From the NCBI GenBank assembly GCA_002163135.1, contig MAAN01000013.1, positions 62,001-126,000 of the forward strand: a stretch of DNA of 64,000 nt, written 5' to 3'. The notes beneath the pieces were generated by a model. That model made no database searches. It was not told the origin of the DNA and saw only the letters and a list, made by a program, of their open reading frames with translations. How positions within the stretch are numbered: position 1 is the first letter of the stretch; the number at the start of each line of letters is the position of its first letter. The DNA comes from Alphaproteobacteria bacterium 46_93_T64 (GTDB lineage: Bacteria > Pseudomonadota > Alphaproteobacteria > Sneathiellales > Sneathiellaceae). The translations under genes were made by a program, and so were the position numbers. Of this stretch, positions 36,311 to 46,427 are shown one piece after another.

Positions 36311-37081
36311 CTATTTGATGTTTAAACGGCGGCGGCCTGCGAAGCCAATTAGGGCAAGAGCGGAACCAAATAGTAAAAGGGCTGGCGGCAGCGGAATAGC
36401 CGTTATTATGAGATTATCAAAACGTAAATCTAGTCCGTCGCGTGAATTCCCGCTAAAACCTGCATTCATTGAAATGGGTAAACTCATGGCGTCGAATAAA
36501 GGGACACTTATTGCCAAGACACCGTCCACATACCCGCTCAGGCCGCCCACCGCACTGATCAAAAGACTTAGATGGTAAAATTGTTCGACCCCTACAACGA
36601 GGGGTGCGTCATAGCGAGTGAAAGCACCACCGACAATCGTGTCCAGAATCACTCTATTTTCATCCAGTTGCAATCCAAGTGTGATCTGATTTTGCTGCGT
36701 CGCATCTCGCCAAAGAATTGAAGCATTTGCCCGTCTTTCTGTCGGAAAATCAAACTTCACGTCACCTTCGAGTAACCTGTCCTTCACCACCAGAGACGTT
36801 GCCGTCACGGTGTGTGCGACCCCGAAACCACCGAGATGTTCAAATCTCAGCTCTTCACTATTGATAGCGACACCCATCGCCGTCTGACCAGAACCTGAAC
36901 CACCAGGCGGGTTGAAAACATTAAAACCACCGAGCGGGTTTACACCTGAAAAATCCTCACACAACACCGTATCCGGACCTGCTGCACCAGCACAATAAGT
37001 AGAACCGTGTGCAATCCCGGTTATTAACCCAACGAGGGCCATAGTTACAACTGCGATCATTGATTTCCATATAACGTACAT
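36311..37081 (-). CDS. Secreted protein with VPLPA/PEP-CTERM-like sorting signal
   Basis: A 256-residue exported protein. A signal peptide covers about the first 26 residues (ending IAHG). The C-terminus has the sorting-signal form: IPLPP, then a hydrophobic helix ALLLFGSALALIGFAG, then basic RRRLNIK. The middle part, with YHLSLLISAVGGLSGYVDGVL, looks like a beta-sandwich (lectin- or laminin-G-like) domain, inferred only from pattern. Such proteins are usually processed by an exosortase/archaeosortase-type system and displayed or secreted. No such enzyme is in the window. AGGAGAG precedes the start. Confidence 0.75.
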   Translation of the reverse strand: MYVIWKSMIAVVTMALVGLITGIAHGSTYCAGAAGPDTVLCEDFSGVNPLGGFNVFNPPGGSGSGQTAMGVAINSEELRFEHLGGFGVAHTVTATSLVVKDRLLEGDVKFDFPTERRANASILWRDATQQNQITLGLQLDENRVILDTIVGGAFTRYDAPLVVGVEQFYHLSLLISAVGGLSGYVDGVLAISVPLFDAMSLPISMNAGFSGNSRDGLDLRFDNLIITAIPLPPALLLFGSALALIGFAGRRRLNIK

Positions 37082-37862
37082 TACCCTCTCCTGTAAAGCT
37101 TGTAGGCAAGCTTTTCAAAGACCTGAATATTGTGAGTTAGCTGTTCCCATACATTTTGCACTTGCGAATATCAAATACAACAATTTCGGAAAAATTCCTG
37201 ATTAGTAACAAGGACTAAGTCAAAAATTATGATTTAAAGATTTGCACAAATGAGTGGGAATATTGCTGTGTTGAACCCAAAAATTGTCTGGCGGGCAAAC
37301 TCAATATTTGATGATGCTTATATAAATTATGACGCCAATAATGTCAACCAATAGTCAACTAAATGCCCGTGTATTTCATAGGAAAAAATTCTCAGTTTGA
37401 GCGTAAAAGCCCGGTGGCGACTTCCACTAAAACAGATAGTTTCCACTCACCGCAATAGCCTAATTTTGATTATTTACCACAAGAACAAAACTGAACATCA
37501 ATAGAGTCGTACCATTAGTGTTCCAAACATCTATTTTGCGCATACTTGATCAACGCCCGTAAATTAGAAACTTCATTCCAGATCAAGATCCAGCGTTCTA
37601 ATCAAACTGACCAGAGGCTGTATCTCTTAAATCAAGCAACATTAGAAGAGCTAATAACACTCAAAAACCCTCTACCAACGACCTTCATTGGTGGTTGGGC
37701 TCGCATTTCAGTCTTTCGCATCGACTAGCTTTCTTTAATTGTAGGCATACCCTTATGGCATCTCAGTAATCTACAGATTGTTGCGTAGGAATTGTTAACC
37801 AAATTGCAGTAATACATAACAATAGTAGTTGTATTGAAGTAACAATAGGTTTGAGAAACATC
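37082..37862. other. Long AT-rich intergenic region; no gene recognised
   Basis: About 780 bases between the divergent VPLPA-like and chemoreceptor genes. Short open frames (for example 37546-37728) have no ribosome site or recognisable sequence. It must hold both promoters; I see no clear operator or RNA element. Confidence 0.5.
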
Positions 37863-39971
37863 ATGCTTGGCAAAGCGATAGCACTCCTGTTCTCCATTAA
37901 GGGCAGAATTTCATCCGGTTTTCTATTATTACTAGTTTTCGTCGGTTTGATCGGCATTTCTTCCTTTATCGCATTTGAACGAACGACAGATAAAACCCGA
38001 GATTTTGCCAACGCTGCGTCAAATGTTGAAAACATCCTGATATTGATCCGCGACATGACGACGCTCAAAAACGCTGCCTACAGATTTGTCTGGGAGGGGG
38101 ATGCTGCCGTATTGGAAGAGTATAACGAAGTAGCCTCTCGAATGAGCGCTTCCTTAGATATTATGACAGAACAAAATCAATCGGATGACGCCGAAAATAA
38201 GCTCACCGAGCTCAAAAACCTCTTCAACGGATTCTCAACCAATTTCCAACAAGTTGTTGAATTACGAAAGAAAAGAGATAAGGAAGTAACGGACGGAATT
38301 GATGCAATTGGCAAGCAGACACGAGAAAATTTGCAGTTTGTATTGAAGACTGCTCTTGAAACCGAAAAATTCGAACTTGCAGCGCGTGCTGGTCAGTCAT
38401 TAAGTGCACTTCTGTTGGCTGAAGGTGATGCCGCCAGGTTCCTCGCTAATCCGGCACCTGAACAACTCGTAAAGGTTCAGGAAGGAATTAAGTCATTCCG
38501 GGAAATAGTCACGCTTATGATCCGGAAAATAAAATACGCAAAACTAAAAAAACCTGGTCGTGCGACCCGCAAACTTGCCAAAGCATACGATAAATCATTT
38601 GCAAAGGTCGTGAAGACCAACATCGCATATCTTGATCTCGTCAATAATGTAATGTCGAAACAAGCGAGAGACTTTGCCCGTGTCAGCTCAGACCTTGAAC
38701 AACTTGCCACACAGTATGGCGAACAGATCGAAGCAGAAACGATTGAAGTTGCCTCTAAGTCGCAAAATGTAGTCGGTATCATCATTCTTGTTGCTGTGGT
38801 TGTTGGTACAGGCTTAGCGATCGTCACCATCAGAAGTATTTCAAACCCGATAACGGTGATTACGAAAGCAATGGACAGGCTTTCTCATGGCCATCCTGAA
38901 ACTGAAGTCCCCGGCCTAACGCGGCGTGATGAAATCGGTAAAATGGCACAATCCGTACAAATTTTCAAAACCCATGAACTCGAACGTCTGAAATTAGAGG
39001 AAGAGGCTAAACAGGCCTTAAAGAGCAACATGGAGAAAGACGAAGAACAAGCCAGAAAAGAGGCTGACCGACAGATAAAGGAAAAACAGATCGCTGAAAC
39101 AGAGGCGCTAGAGAAACAAGAACAAGCAAGAATTCTAAACGAACATATTCAAAATTTTGATGGTGAAGTCGGCCAGATTCTTGAAAAACTTGGACATTCT
39201 GCAAATCAAATGCAAGATACGGCAAAGACACTAGAGGAGAATTCGGAAGCGACGAACCATCAATCTGTATCCGCTTCGTCGGAATCCGAAACGACACTAC
39301 AAAATGTGAATTCTGTATCGGCTGCGACTGAAGAAATGTCATCTTCTATCATGGAAATAAATCGACAAGTGGAAGAAGCAAGCTCAATTGCCAAAACTGG
39401 CGTAAAACAAGCAGAAAAAAGCAATCAGATGGTTGATGGGCTCGCGACATCAGCTCGGAAGATTGATGAAATTGTTATTATTATCCGAGACATCGCCGAA
39501 CAGACAAATTTGTTGGCTTTAAACGCAACCATCGAGGCTGCACGGGCCGGTGACGCAGGCAAAGGATTTGCGGTTGTTGCTGCAGAGGTCAAGAACTTGG
39601 CCAGCCAGACAGCGAAGGCAACTGAAGACATTTCAGGACAGGTGTCCCAGATTCAAACAGCAACAGATGAAGCTGTTTTGACAATAAAGGACGTGACTGC
39701 AACTGTTGACCAATTAAGTGTTATATCAACATCTCTTTCCGATACGATTAATGAACAGACTGCGGCAACCGCCGAAATCAGCCAAAATGCACAAAATGCG
39801 GCGCAAGGAACCAGTCGGGTTAATGACAATATTTCAAAAGTAATGGCCAATGCAGCGAGCACGGGGACAGCCGTTGGTAAAGTCCGTGAGGCAACAGAAC
39901 AAATGGCCGCAGAATCTAATAACTTGCGAACTGCGGTATCTGGGTTCTTAAAAAGTGTCGGTAACGGCTAG
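37863..39971 (+). CDS. Methyl-accepting chemotaxis protein
   Basis: A 702-residue transmembrane chemoreceptor. TM1 lies at residues ~15-38 and TM2 at ~301-320, enclosing a long helical periplasmic sensor domain of roughly 260 residues. HAMP follows at ~322-375 ([19 protein letters not shown]), then a charged coiled coil and the MA signalling domain, with the hairpin tip [20 protein letters not shown] written across residues ~535-560. The ATG at 37863 is chosen; an in-frame TTG at 37851 would add four residues. There is no C-terminal CheR/CheB pentapeptide. It stands alone; the signal is unknown. Confidence 0.93.
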   Translation: MLGKAIALLFSIKGRISSGFLLLLVFVGLIGISSFIAFERTTDKTRDFANAASNVENILILIRDMTTLKNAAYRFVWEGDAAVLEEYNEVASRMSASLDIMTEQNQSDDAENKLTELKNLFNGFSTNFQQVVELRKKRDKEVTDGIDAIGKQTRENLQFVLKTALETEKFELAARAGQSLSALLLAEGDAARFLANPAPEQLVKVQEGIKSFREIVTLMIRKIKYAKLKKPGRATRKLAKAYDKSFAKVVKTNIAYLDLVNNVMSKQARDFARVSSDLEQLATQYGEQIEAETIEVASKSQNVVGIIILVAVVVGTGLAIVTIRSISNPITVITKAMDRLSHGHPETEVPGLTRRDEIGKMAQSVQIFKTHELERLKLEEEAKQALKSNMEKDEEQARKEADRQIKEKQIAETEALEKQEQARILNEHIQNFDGEVGQILEKLGHSANQMQDTAKTLEENSEATNHQSVSASSESETTLQNVNSVSAATEEMSSSIMEINRQVEEASSIAKTGVKQAEKSNQMVDGLATSARKIDEIVIIIRDIAEQTNLLALNATIEAARAGDAGKGFAVVAAEVKNLASQTAKATEDISGQVSQIQTATDEAVLTIKDVTATVDQLSVISTSLSDTINEQTAATAEISQNAQNAAQGTSRVNDNISKVMANAASTGTAVGKVREATEQMAAESNNLRTAVSGFLKSVGNG

Positions 39972-40143
39972 TGGTTTTACTGGGTCGGTTTCTGTCTTCG
40001 GTGTGTTGCGCATAATCCAGAATAAGAACAGTCCTTTGGGACAATCAGCCCAAGTGTTTCATTCCCGGAATTGCGAGTTATCGTCGTAGCTTTTTTATGA
40101 TTACGTTGTACAGTTAGCTTTCTGAACTTCCGCGAGGAAAGAA

Positions 40144-41055
40144 ATGAATTTTATTCGTGATAACTGGCACGGTAACTTTTCACTGTTTTGGTCATTTTGG
40201 GTCAATCTTGTGTTGGTCAGGGTCTTAATTCTTTATCTCGAACAATTTACCCATCCCCCGTATACAGAACAGACAACATCGGCTGTCATCCAGACAACTG
40301 TATTTTTTGTTGTCTTTCATCTTATCGTTTACGCATGGCAGGCCAGAGGCGTAATAAAAACCTGTGACCGTCTCATGGCCGAGCGCAACCCCTACATCAC
40401 AGTCCTAATGGTACAACTGGGTTTAGTTGTAAGCCTATTCATCACAATTTTCTTTGTATTAGGTGCCTTTCAAGCACTATTCGAAGATCCTAGTGCTCTA
40501 CAAAAAAACAAAGTTCAACGGAGCGCACCATTACTCAAAACATACACTCTGACTGTCACGCCTAATGACAAATGGATTGATATGAAGGGCGATTTCAGGA
40601 TCGGTGTAACAAAAAGCTTGGAAGCGTTACTACAACAAAACCCACAAGTAGAAGGTGTTGTCTTCAGCAGTAACGGAGGGCGTATAACGGAGAGCCGCGG
40701 GGTCGCCCGTCTAATACTGGAGAATAACCTAAATACCTACGTATTCGACGTTTGTAAGTCTGCCTGTGCAACTGCTTTCATAGCGGGCAGAATACGGACG
40801 TTGGGGGCTGATGCCAAATTGGGGTTTCACCAGTTTTCAATGAAATCCAGACTTAAGACGCCCTATATCGATCCTGTTGCCGAACAAGAGATAGATTTGG
40901 CCTTTTATGCGTCGCAGAATATTAAGGCATCTTTTCTTGAAAAAGCCTTTGGCGCATCGCAATCCAGCATTTGGTATCCGAGTTTCGAGGAACTTCTACA
41001 AGCGGGAATCGTGCATAAAATCATCCCAAATAGATACCTTCAAACATATGAATGA
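40144..41055 (+). CDS. Membrane-anchored ClpP/crotonase-fold protein (COG3904-like)
   Basis: A 303-residue protein. Three hydrophobic segments occupy the first ~120 residues. The rest resembles the ClpP-like periplasmic protein group COG3904: VEGVVFSSNGGRITESRGVARLI gives the oxyanion strand-turn, VCKSACATAFIAG carries a candidate nucleophilic Ser, and LGFHQF a candidate His. GCGAGGAAAG precedes the ATG. It may cleave membrane-associated peptides, but activity is inferred only from these motifs. It stands between the chemoreceptor and the convergent racemase-family gene. Confidence 0.6.
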   Translation: MNFIRDNWHGNFSLFWSFWVNLVLVRVLILYLEQFTHPPYTEQTTSAVIQTTVFFVVFHLIVYAWQARGVIKTCDRLMAERNPYITVLMVQLGLVVSLFITIFFVLGAFQALFEDPSALQKNKVQRSAPLLKTYTLTVTPNDKWIDMKGDFRIGVTKSLEALLQQNPQVEGVVFSSNGGRITESRGVARLILENNLNTYVFDVCKSACATAFIAGRIRTLGADAKLGFHQFSMKSRLKTPYIDPVAEQEIDLAFYASQNIKASFLEKAFGASQSSIWYPSFEELLQAGIVHKIIPNRYLQTYE

Positions 41056-41067
41056 TAATTCGAAGCC

Positions 41068-41820
41068 CTACGCGCCGGCAGAGTTAAATAGTCGGCCTGG
41101 ACCCATCGAAAGCGTTGGGAGGCCGGAGAGACTAAGCATATGCCATGCCAGAGCTTGATTACTTGAGATAACGGCTTTGCCGATTGTTGCCTCAGCTTTT
41201 TCAATAATCTCAAAACTCCGGAGATTTGTGCAGGAAGCGAATACCGCGTCAACATCTTCAAGTTCGCCAACTCGGCAAATAGCCTCATAGACCGATTGAG
41301 GCGATATTCGGGCGACCACAGCTTCTTCACTTTGTTCAAAAGATCCGAAAGTGGATATCGTGAACCCGCTTTCCTCTATCAACATCTGCATCGCCTTCGA
41401 AACGTCAGCAACATATGGTGATACAAATCCCAGTCTTTTGACACCAAGAAACTCAAAAGCAGCTCTTGCGGCTGTAATAGGATCCGTTGTTTTTGCGTTT
41501 GGGTGATATTGGTGAATGGCAGCAGCAATCTTTTCGGGCCCAATGACCGTTGCACCAGACGTACAAGCGTAACCAACGACATCCATCTCACGAGCAGAGG
41601 GAAGCAATGAGGCCGTATAGGGCAGGTCCGCCTCCATCTGCGCCAAGGTTTCTGCTGTCACTTCCCGTGCACAAGGAATACGTGAATGATAGAGAGCCGC
41701 CTCGCTTTTACCGATCACGTGGCTAACTTCAGATTCCAGTGTTTCGTCGTTCTGCAGAACAATCACACCAATTGCCGCCTTGGCAGAAGCACCGTCATCG
41801 AGGGAGAAAGATAGTTTCAT
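41068..41820 (-). CDS. Asp/Glu racemase / maleate isomerase-family protein (EutA-like)
   Basis: A 250-residue protein of the superfamily that includes maleate cis-trans isomerase, arylmalonate decarboxylase and EutA of ectoine clusters. The two expected cysteines are in VVGYACTSGATVIG (near residue 87) and VFASCTNLRSF (near residue 200), with FVSPYVADVS between. It is the last gene of the Pot-type transporter operon, ten bases after the M24 hydrolase gene. EutA-like function in breakdown of an ectoine-related compound is a reasonable inference, not proved. Confidence 0.78.
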   Translation of the reverse strand: MKLSFSLDDGASAKAAIGVIVLQNDETLESEVSHVIGKSEAALYHSRIPCAREVTAETLAQMEADLPYTASLLPSAREMDVVGYACTSGATVIGPEKIAAAIHQYHPNAKTTDPITAARAAFEFLGVKRLGFVSPYVADVSKAMQMLIEESGFTISTFGSFEQSEEAVVARISPQSVYEAICRVGELEDVDAVFASCTNLRSFEIIEKAEATIGKAVISSNQALAWHMLSLSGLPTLSMGPGRLFNSAGA

Positions 41821-41829
41821 CGAAATTGC

Positions 41830-42966
41830 CTATAGTATGGGAAGCTCTGGTGCCGCTCGCTTCGTCAGAAAACGAGCTTCTCCATCGGTGATCAAAATAT
41901 TCTCTTCATGAACCATCATCTTGTCCTCGCCGATCTGCATGCTCGGCTCAAGAGTAATGACCATATTCTCTTTTAAAACTGTCTCATCAAATGAGATAAG
42001 AGAGGGTGCTTCTGTCAATTGCATTCCGAGGCCATGCCCAAAACGACCGACACTACCGCCAACGTTGCCAACGACTTCACCCATGGCTGCAAAAACTTCA
42101 CGGCACGTCACACCTGGACGCGCGATCTGTATAGCCGCGTCAGTTGCTTTAAATAGACGCTCATACGTAAATTTGGATCTGTCATCCGCGGCTCCAATGG
42201 CATAATTGCGGTCAAAATCGCAAAAATAGCCGGCGAGCGTTGCCCCGGTATCCAGCATCAAAATATCGCCTTTTTCAAGAGGCTTCATGCTTGGCGGTGA
42301 AATGACATCGCCATATCCGCCCTGCCCTGCACCGCCAACTAGATAAGGGACATCCTCAGCCCCTTGCTGCAGTAAGTCTATTTTGAAGGACGTAAAACAC
42401 TCCCTCAATGGTTTACCTTCATAAAACAGTTCAGATGCCCGTCCAAAACTTGCAGACGCGATATCACAAATCTCTGAAATCTTTTCAATTTCGGCTGTTG
42501 ATTTCACCATGCGCACAGATTGAATAAGCGGACTAATATCAACGATATCCGTATGCTTCAATTCAGTTTGAATTTTTTGAAAATCGGCGAGCGGCATGCG
42601 CAGATAGCTCTCCCGCCCCATCATCATTCCAATTCGTGATAACCCTCGCAATGTGTCCGTTACCAACGATACTCCATCGTCATCCGCATGCGGAGACGCC
42701 CAGCTCCGAATATCGTCAATCCAGGTCGCCTGCATCAAAGCTGCACCAATTTCAGGAATGATCGTAATCGGCTTACCAGTAGCGGGGACGATCAGAAACC
42801 ACGGCCTTGTTGGGCTTTGCCAAAACAGTGTCCGAAATCCGGTAAAATACCGCATTTCGGCTTCACTGGTGAAAAGGGCCGCGTCTACCCCTAGACTATG
42901 CAGGCCCTTTTGAAAGCACTCCAGCCGGGCTTCATATTCGCTGACTTGGAAATCGACTTCCGCCAT
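41830..42966 (-). CDS. M24-family metallohydrolase (Xaa-Pro peptidase/ectoine hydrolase type)
   Basis: A 378-residue creatinase/aminopeptidase-P-fold protein. The N-terminal domain has MRYFTGFRTLFWQSPTRPWF. The catalytic pita-bread domain carries the metal ligands: the two aspartates in MLDTGATLAGYFCDFDRN, His in GRFGHGLGMQLTE, Glu in ITLEPSMQ and Glu in MVHEENILIT. It is a distant paralogue of DoeA at 54852-56033. It follows the permeases in the Pot-type operon and probably hydrolyses the imported compound, for example an amide or cyclic amidine. Confidence 0.85.
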   Translation of the reverse strand: MAEVDFQVSEYEARLECFQKGLHSLGVDAALFTSEAEMRYFTGFRTLFWQSPTRPWFLIVPATGKPITIIPEIGAALMQATWIDDIRSWASPHADDDGVSLVTDTLRGLSRIGMMMGRESYLRMPLADFQKIQTELKHTDIVDISPLIQSVRMVKSTAEIEKISEICDIASASFGRASELFYEGKPLRECFTSFKIDLLQQGAEDVPYLVGGAGQGGYGDVISPPSMKPLEKGDILMLDTGATLAGYFCDFDRNYAIGAADDRSKFTYERLFKATDAAIQIARPGVTCREVFAAMGEVVGNVGGSVGRFGHGLGMQLTEAPSLISFDETVLKENMVITLEPSMQIGEDKMMVHEENILITDGEARFLTKRAAPELPIL

Positions 42967-43006
42967 TCCAACCTCCAGAGTGTATTATACGTGCTAAAAA
43001 AGTAGG

Positions 43007-43849
43007 TTAGACGATCCCACGCAGCCGTTCATTTCGTCTTCTCAGGAGTTCGAGTGTTGCCAAGAGCGCTATGGAAATCATCACCAGAATAGTCGCGACA
43101 GCAAGGATGGTCGGACTAATTTGCTCGCGAATACCCGCCCACATTTGACGTGGAATAGTCCGCTGTTCAAATCCGGACAAGAATAACGCCACAACAACCT
43201 CGTCGAACGATGTGATGAAAGCAAAAAGGCTCCCTGAAATCATACCAGGCATGATCAAAGGCATCGTCACTTTGAAAAAAGCATAGGTTGGTGTCGCACC
43301 CAGATTGTTTGCTGCACGAATAAGGCTTTGATCAAAACCTGTCAGTGTCGCAGTGACTGTAATCACCACAAATGGTGTCCCCAGCGCAGCATGTGCCAAC
43401 ACCATGCCAATCATCGTTTGCGCTAACCCTACATGAGAGTAAAAGAAATACATGCCCGCGCCAGAAATAATCAGTGGCACAATCATTGGCGAGATCAGCA
43501 AGCCCATAATCGCACCGCGATATGGCATTTCAGGGCGGCTCAATCCAAGCGCCGCCAAAGTTCCTAACGTGGTGGCCATGATAGTAGCAAAGAAAGCAAT
43601 TATAACGCTGTTTTTCGCTGAGTGGATCCATTGCTTATTGTTGATAATGTCCTCATACCAACGCATGGAAAAAGCGTCAGGGTTCAGAGTCAACATACCC
43701 TCGGTAAAGCTGAAATAAGGTTCGGCATTAAATGAGAGCGGAATAACCACAAGAATAGGGGCTATCAGGAATAGGAGAATTAGAGCGCAAATTACTCTAA
43801 AGCTGTAATACCAAGTTGTCTCAAGTGGTCCTGCATAACTAGGTAACAT
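43007..43849 (-). CDS. ABC transporter permease, PotC type
   Basis: A 280-residue permease with six hydrophobic segments and the cytoplasmic loop DQSLIRAANNLGATPTYAFFKV, the EAA-equivalent of spermidine/putrescine-type systems. GGGAT precedes the ATG. It partners with the PotB-type permease just upstream. Confidence 0.92.
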   Translation of the reverse strand: MLPSYAGPLETTWYYSFRVICALILLFLIAPILVVIPLSFNAEPYFSFTEGMLTLNPDAFSMRWYEDIINNKQWIHSAKNSVIIAFFATIMATTLGTLAALGLSRPEMPYRGAIMGLLISPMIVPLIISGAGMYFFYSHVGLAQTMIGMVLAHAALGTPFVVITVTATLTGFDQSLIRAANNLGATPTYAFFKVTMPLIMPGMISGSLFAFITSFDEVVVALFLSGFEQRTIPRQMWAGIREQISPTILAVATILVMISIALLATLELLRRRNERLRGIV

Positions 43850-43855
43850 AATTTT

Positions 43856-45121
43856 TTATCCCAATTTCATGTTATCAACACCGACGATCTTCGTATAAGC
43901 CCAATACAGAACCATAACGCCGACCAACAATAGACCACCAAGCGCAGCCGCTAATCCCCAGTTCAATGATTTCTGCATATGGAATGCGATGAAATTGGAA
44001 ATCATTTGTCCTGTTCGTCCACCAACCAGTGCCGGTGTAATGTAATATCCAACAGATAGAATGAATACTAACAGTGATCCTGCGCCGATCCCTGGAACTG
44101 TTTGAGGCGCATAAACCTTGACGAAAGCACGAACTGGATTGGCCCCAAGAGACAATGCTGCTCGCATGTAACTGGGCGGTATCGTTTTCATGACTGAAAA
44201 GAGAGGTAATATCATGAAGGGCAGCAATATATGAGTCATTGCGATTACCGTACCCGTCTGGTTGTACATCATCTGGAGCCGATCTTCATCAGCCACAACG
44301 TGTAACCAAACCAATAGCTCGTTTATCACCCCATTGGTTTGTAACAGAACAATCCACGATGTTGTCCGTACCAGCAACGATGTCCAGAAGGGCAGCAAAA
44401 CCATAATCATTAAAAGGTTGGAGTATTTTGCCGGTAGTGTCGCAAGCAGATAAGCCACAGGGTAGCCAAGCACAAGGCACAAAAGAGTAACAGCCAAACT
44501 GATCCATAAGGTTCGGCCGAAAATCGTCACATAAATCTGGCGGTCTTCGTCCTGTTGGACAATGTTATTATCTGAGTCATAGCGCATATCAACAGCGGCA
44601 AGATATTGGGTCGCCGTATATTCGTTGCCCAGCCGTTTAAACGTAACCCAGATATCCCGTTCGCCCCAGATGGGGTTCGCTTTTATAAGGGCGTCCTTGA
44701 ACGGCGGCTGCATCTTTTTGGCTTTACGAGCGCTTGAAGTAATTAGGCTTCTAACGCCGCTCATTTCAAAGTTCATGCGTGTCGCAACACGACCAATTGT
44801 TTTATTTTTTCTTGCCTCTACCATGTCCCTTACCAAGGCTGCATAAGCCGCCTCTTCGGGCACGCCCTTGCCATCCCATTGTTCGAGAATAGCGACGGTT
44901 TGCGGCATATTCTCATGAATAATGGGGTTGTCTACGCTTCTGAAAAGCATCAGAAAAATAGGAAAAAGAAAAGTAACAAAAACGAATACGCCTAAAGGAA
45001 GAACCAATCCCGCCGCAATCAACTTGCGCCGACGAAGTGTTTTTTGCAGACGCTGCTTGAGCGGTGTTCCGTCCGCTGCAAGAACCGCATGTGGCGTGGC
45101 TGCCATAACTTGTTCGCTCAC
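43856..45121 (-). CDS. ABC transporter permease, PotB type, with large periplasmic insertion; GTG start
   Basis: A 421-residue permease, longer than typical PotB (about 285) because about 130 mainly polar residues lie between the first and second membrane segments. The transport core has the loop SYMRAALSLGANPVRAFVKVY. The start is GTG at 45121 with AGGAG seven bases upstream; an internal ATG at 45106 is less well placed. It is separated from the binding-protein gene by a hairpin. Confidence 0.9.
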   Translation of the reverse strand: MSEQVMAATPHAVLAADGTPLKQRLQKTLRRRKLIAAGLVLPLGVFVFVTFLFPIFLMLFRSVDNPIIHENMPQTVAILEQWDGKGVPEEAAYAALVRDMVEARKNKTIGRVATRMNFEMSGVRSLITSSARKAKKMQPPFKDALIKANPIWGERDIWVTFKRLGNEYTATQYLAAVDMRYDSDNNIVQQDEDRQIYVTIFGRTLWISLAVTLLCLVLGYPVAYLLATLPAKYSNLLMIMVLLPFWTSLLVRTTSWIVLLQTNGVINELLVWLHVVADEDRLQMMYNQTGTVIAMTHILLPFMILPLFSVMKTIPPSYMRAALSLGANPVRAFVKVYAPQTVPGIGAGSLLVFILSVGYYITPALVGGRTGQMISNFIAFHMQKSLNWGLAAALGGLLLVGVMVLYWAYTKIVGVDNMKLG

Positions 45122-45174
45122 GTCTGGTCTCCTAATACGTCAATTCGAAAAATTCAGAAAACAAATCAAAAAAT

Positions 45175-45207
45175 AGGGCCGGGTATGATTAACTCATTCC
45201 CGGCCCT
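45175..45207 (-). terminator. Hairpin between binding-protein and permease genes
   Basis: A 9-bp perfect stem AGGGCCGGG (45175-45183) with CCCGGCCCT (45199-45207). Read leftward it is followed by ATTTTTT, so it has terminator form although the two permease genes continue downstream in the same direction. Confidence 0.8.
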
Positions 45208-45211
45208 TGTT

Positions 45212-46294
45212 TTATTTAGCTAACCAAGCGCTAAATTTTTCGTTCAACTCATCTTGATGATCAGCCCAGAATGCAAAGTCATTTTGAAGTGCATTTTTGA
45301 AGTTTGCTGGTGCTGTCGGCATATGAGGCTTCATATCAATACCGGCTTCAGCATGTTTACCAACAAGCGGTGCCGCTGATTTGCGGACCGGACCATATGA
45401 AATCCATCTTGCTTGATCAGCATTGCGTTTAGTATCTGTAGAAAAAGCAATAAATTTCAAAGCTTCTGCTTTGTTTGGCGCACCTTTTGGAATGACCCAA
45501 AGATCAAGATCCCAAACCTGTCCGTCCCAAACAATTACAAACGGTTTTTTCTCAGTGACTTGCGCACCGAAAATACGGCCGTTATAGGCAGTTGTCATGG
45601 TAACTTCACCATCAGCCAGCATCTGTGCTGGCTGCGCACCAGTTTCCCACCAAACTGTGACATCTTTAATAGTATCAAGTTTAGCCAACGCCCGAGCAAC
45701 GCCTGTTTTTGTAGTCAAAGTGCTATAAACATCTGCTGGCGCTACACCGTCAGCCATCAACGCCATTTCAAGATTGGCTTTTGGACCTTTACGAAGACCA
45801 CGTTTGCCAGGGAAATCTTTTACGTTAAAGAAGTCAGCCATAGTTTGTGGCGCACTGCCAGAAAACTTTGTCTTGTCATAGGCGTAAACTGTTGACCAAA
45901 CGATTGAAGCAACGCCGCAATCAACAAGTGTACCTTGAATGAAGTCATCTGTTGCTGCAGTTCCGTCATCACCCGCTGGCAAGATGGATGGATCAATTTC
46001 TTCAAGAAGACCCTCATCGCAGCCACGAACAGCGTCGGACAATTCAACATCAACAAGATCCCAAATGACCTTACCGGATTCAACCTGGGCTTTCACCTCA
46101 GCCAGACCGCCATTATAGTCTTCGGAATTAATCTTTTTGCCGCCCATGGCTTCCCATGGCTTGTGGTAGGCTTCTACCTGGCTTTTTGTGTATCCGCCGC
46201 CCCACGAAACAACTGTAAGGTTGCCCGCAAAAGCAGTAGTGGCAGCAAATAACCCAACTGCCGCAATGCTTGTTAATAAGAGTGATTTTTTCAT
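45212..46294 (-). CDS. ABC transporter solute-binding protein, PotD type
   Basis: A 360-residue periplasmic binding protein of the spermidine/putrescine family. The signal peptide is MKKSLLLTSIAAVGLFAATT plus AFA. The mature start LTVVSWGGGYTKSQVEAYHKPW is typical, as is VWWETGAQPAQMLADGEVTMTTAYN in the second lobe. It feeds the PotB/PotC-type permeases. Catabolic neighbours suggest an amino-acid-derived ligand rather than a polyamine for growth. Confidence 0.93.
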   Translation of the reverse strand: MKKSLLLTSIAAVGLFAATTAFAGNLTVVSWGGGYTKSQVEAYHKPWEAMGGKKINSEDYNGGLAEVKAQVESGKVIWDLVDVELSDAVRGCDEGLLEEIDPSILPAGDDGTAATDDFIQGTLVDCGVASIVWSTVYAYDKTKFSGSAPQTMADFFNVKDFPGKRGLRKGPKANLEMALMADGVAPADVYSTLTTKTGVARALAKLDTIKDVTVWWETGAQPAQMLADGEVTMTTAYNGRIFGAQVTEKKPFVIVWDGQVWDLDLWVIPKGAPNKAEALKFIAFSTDTKRNADQARWISYGPVRKSAAPLVGKHAEAGIDMKPHMPTAPANFKNALQNDFAFWADHQDELNEKFSAWLAK

Positions 46295-46427
46295 AATACT
46301 TCACTTCTCCCTGTCTCAAAATACTGCCGCTTCAAGAGCGACATTTCCCAAAATTTGTTCTGATTGCTTCCAGATTTTTAAAATCAATGTTACCGGAGGC
46401 AATTAGCAGAATATTCTATTTCACTTA

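Noticed and set aside
37546-37728. 60-codon open frame in the long gap before the chemoreceptor gene
   Set aside because: No ribosome site, no recognisable sequence and biased by chance in an AT-rich region.
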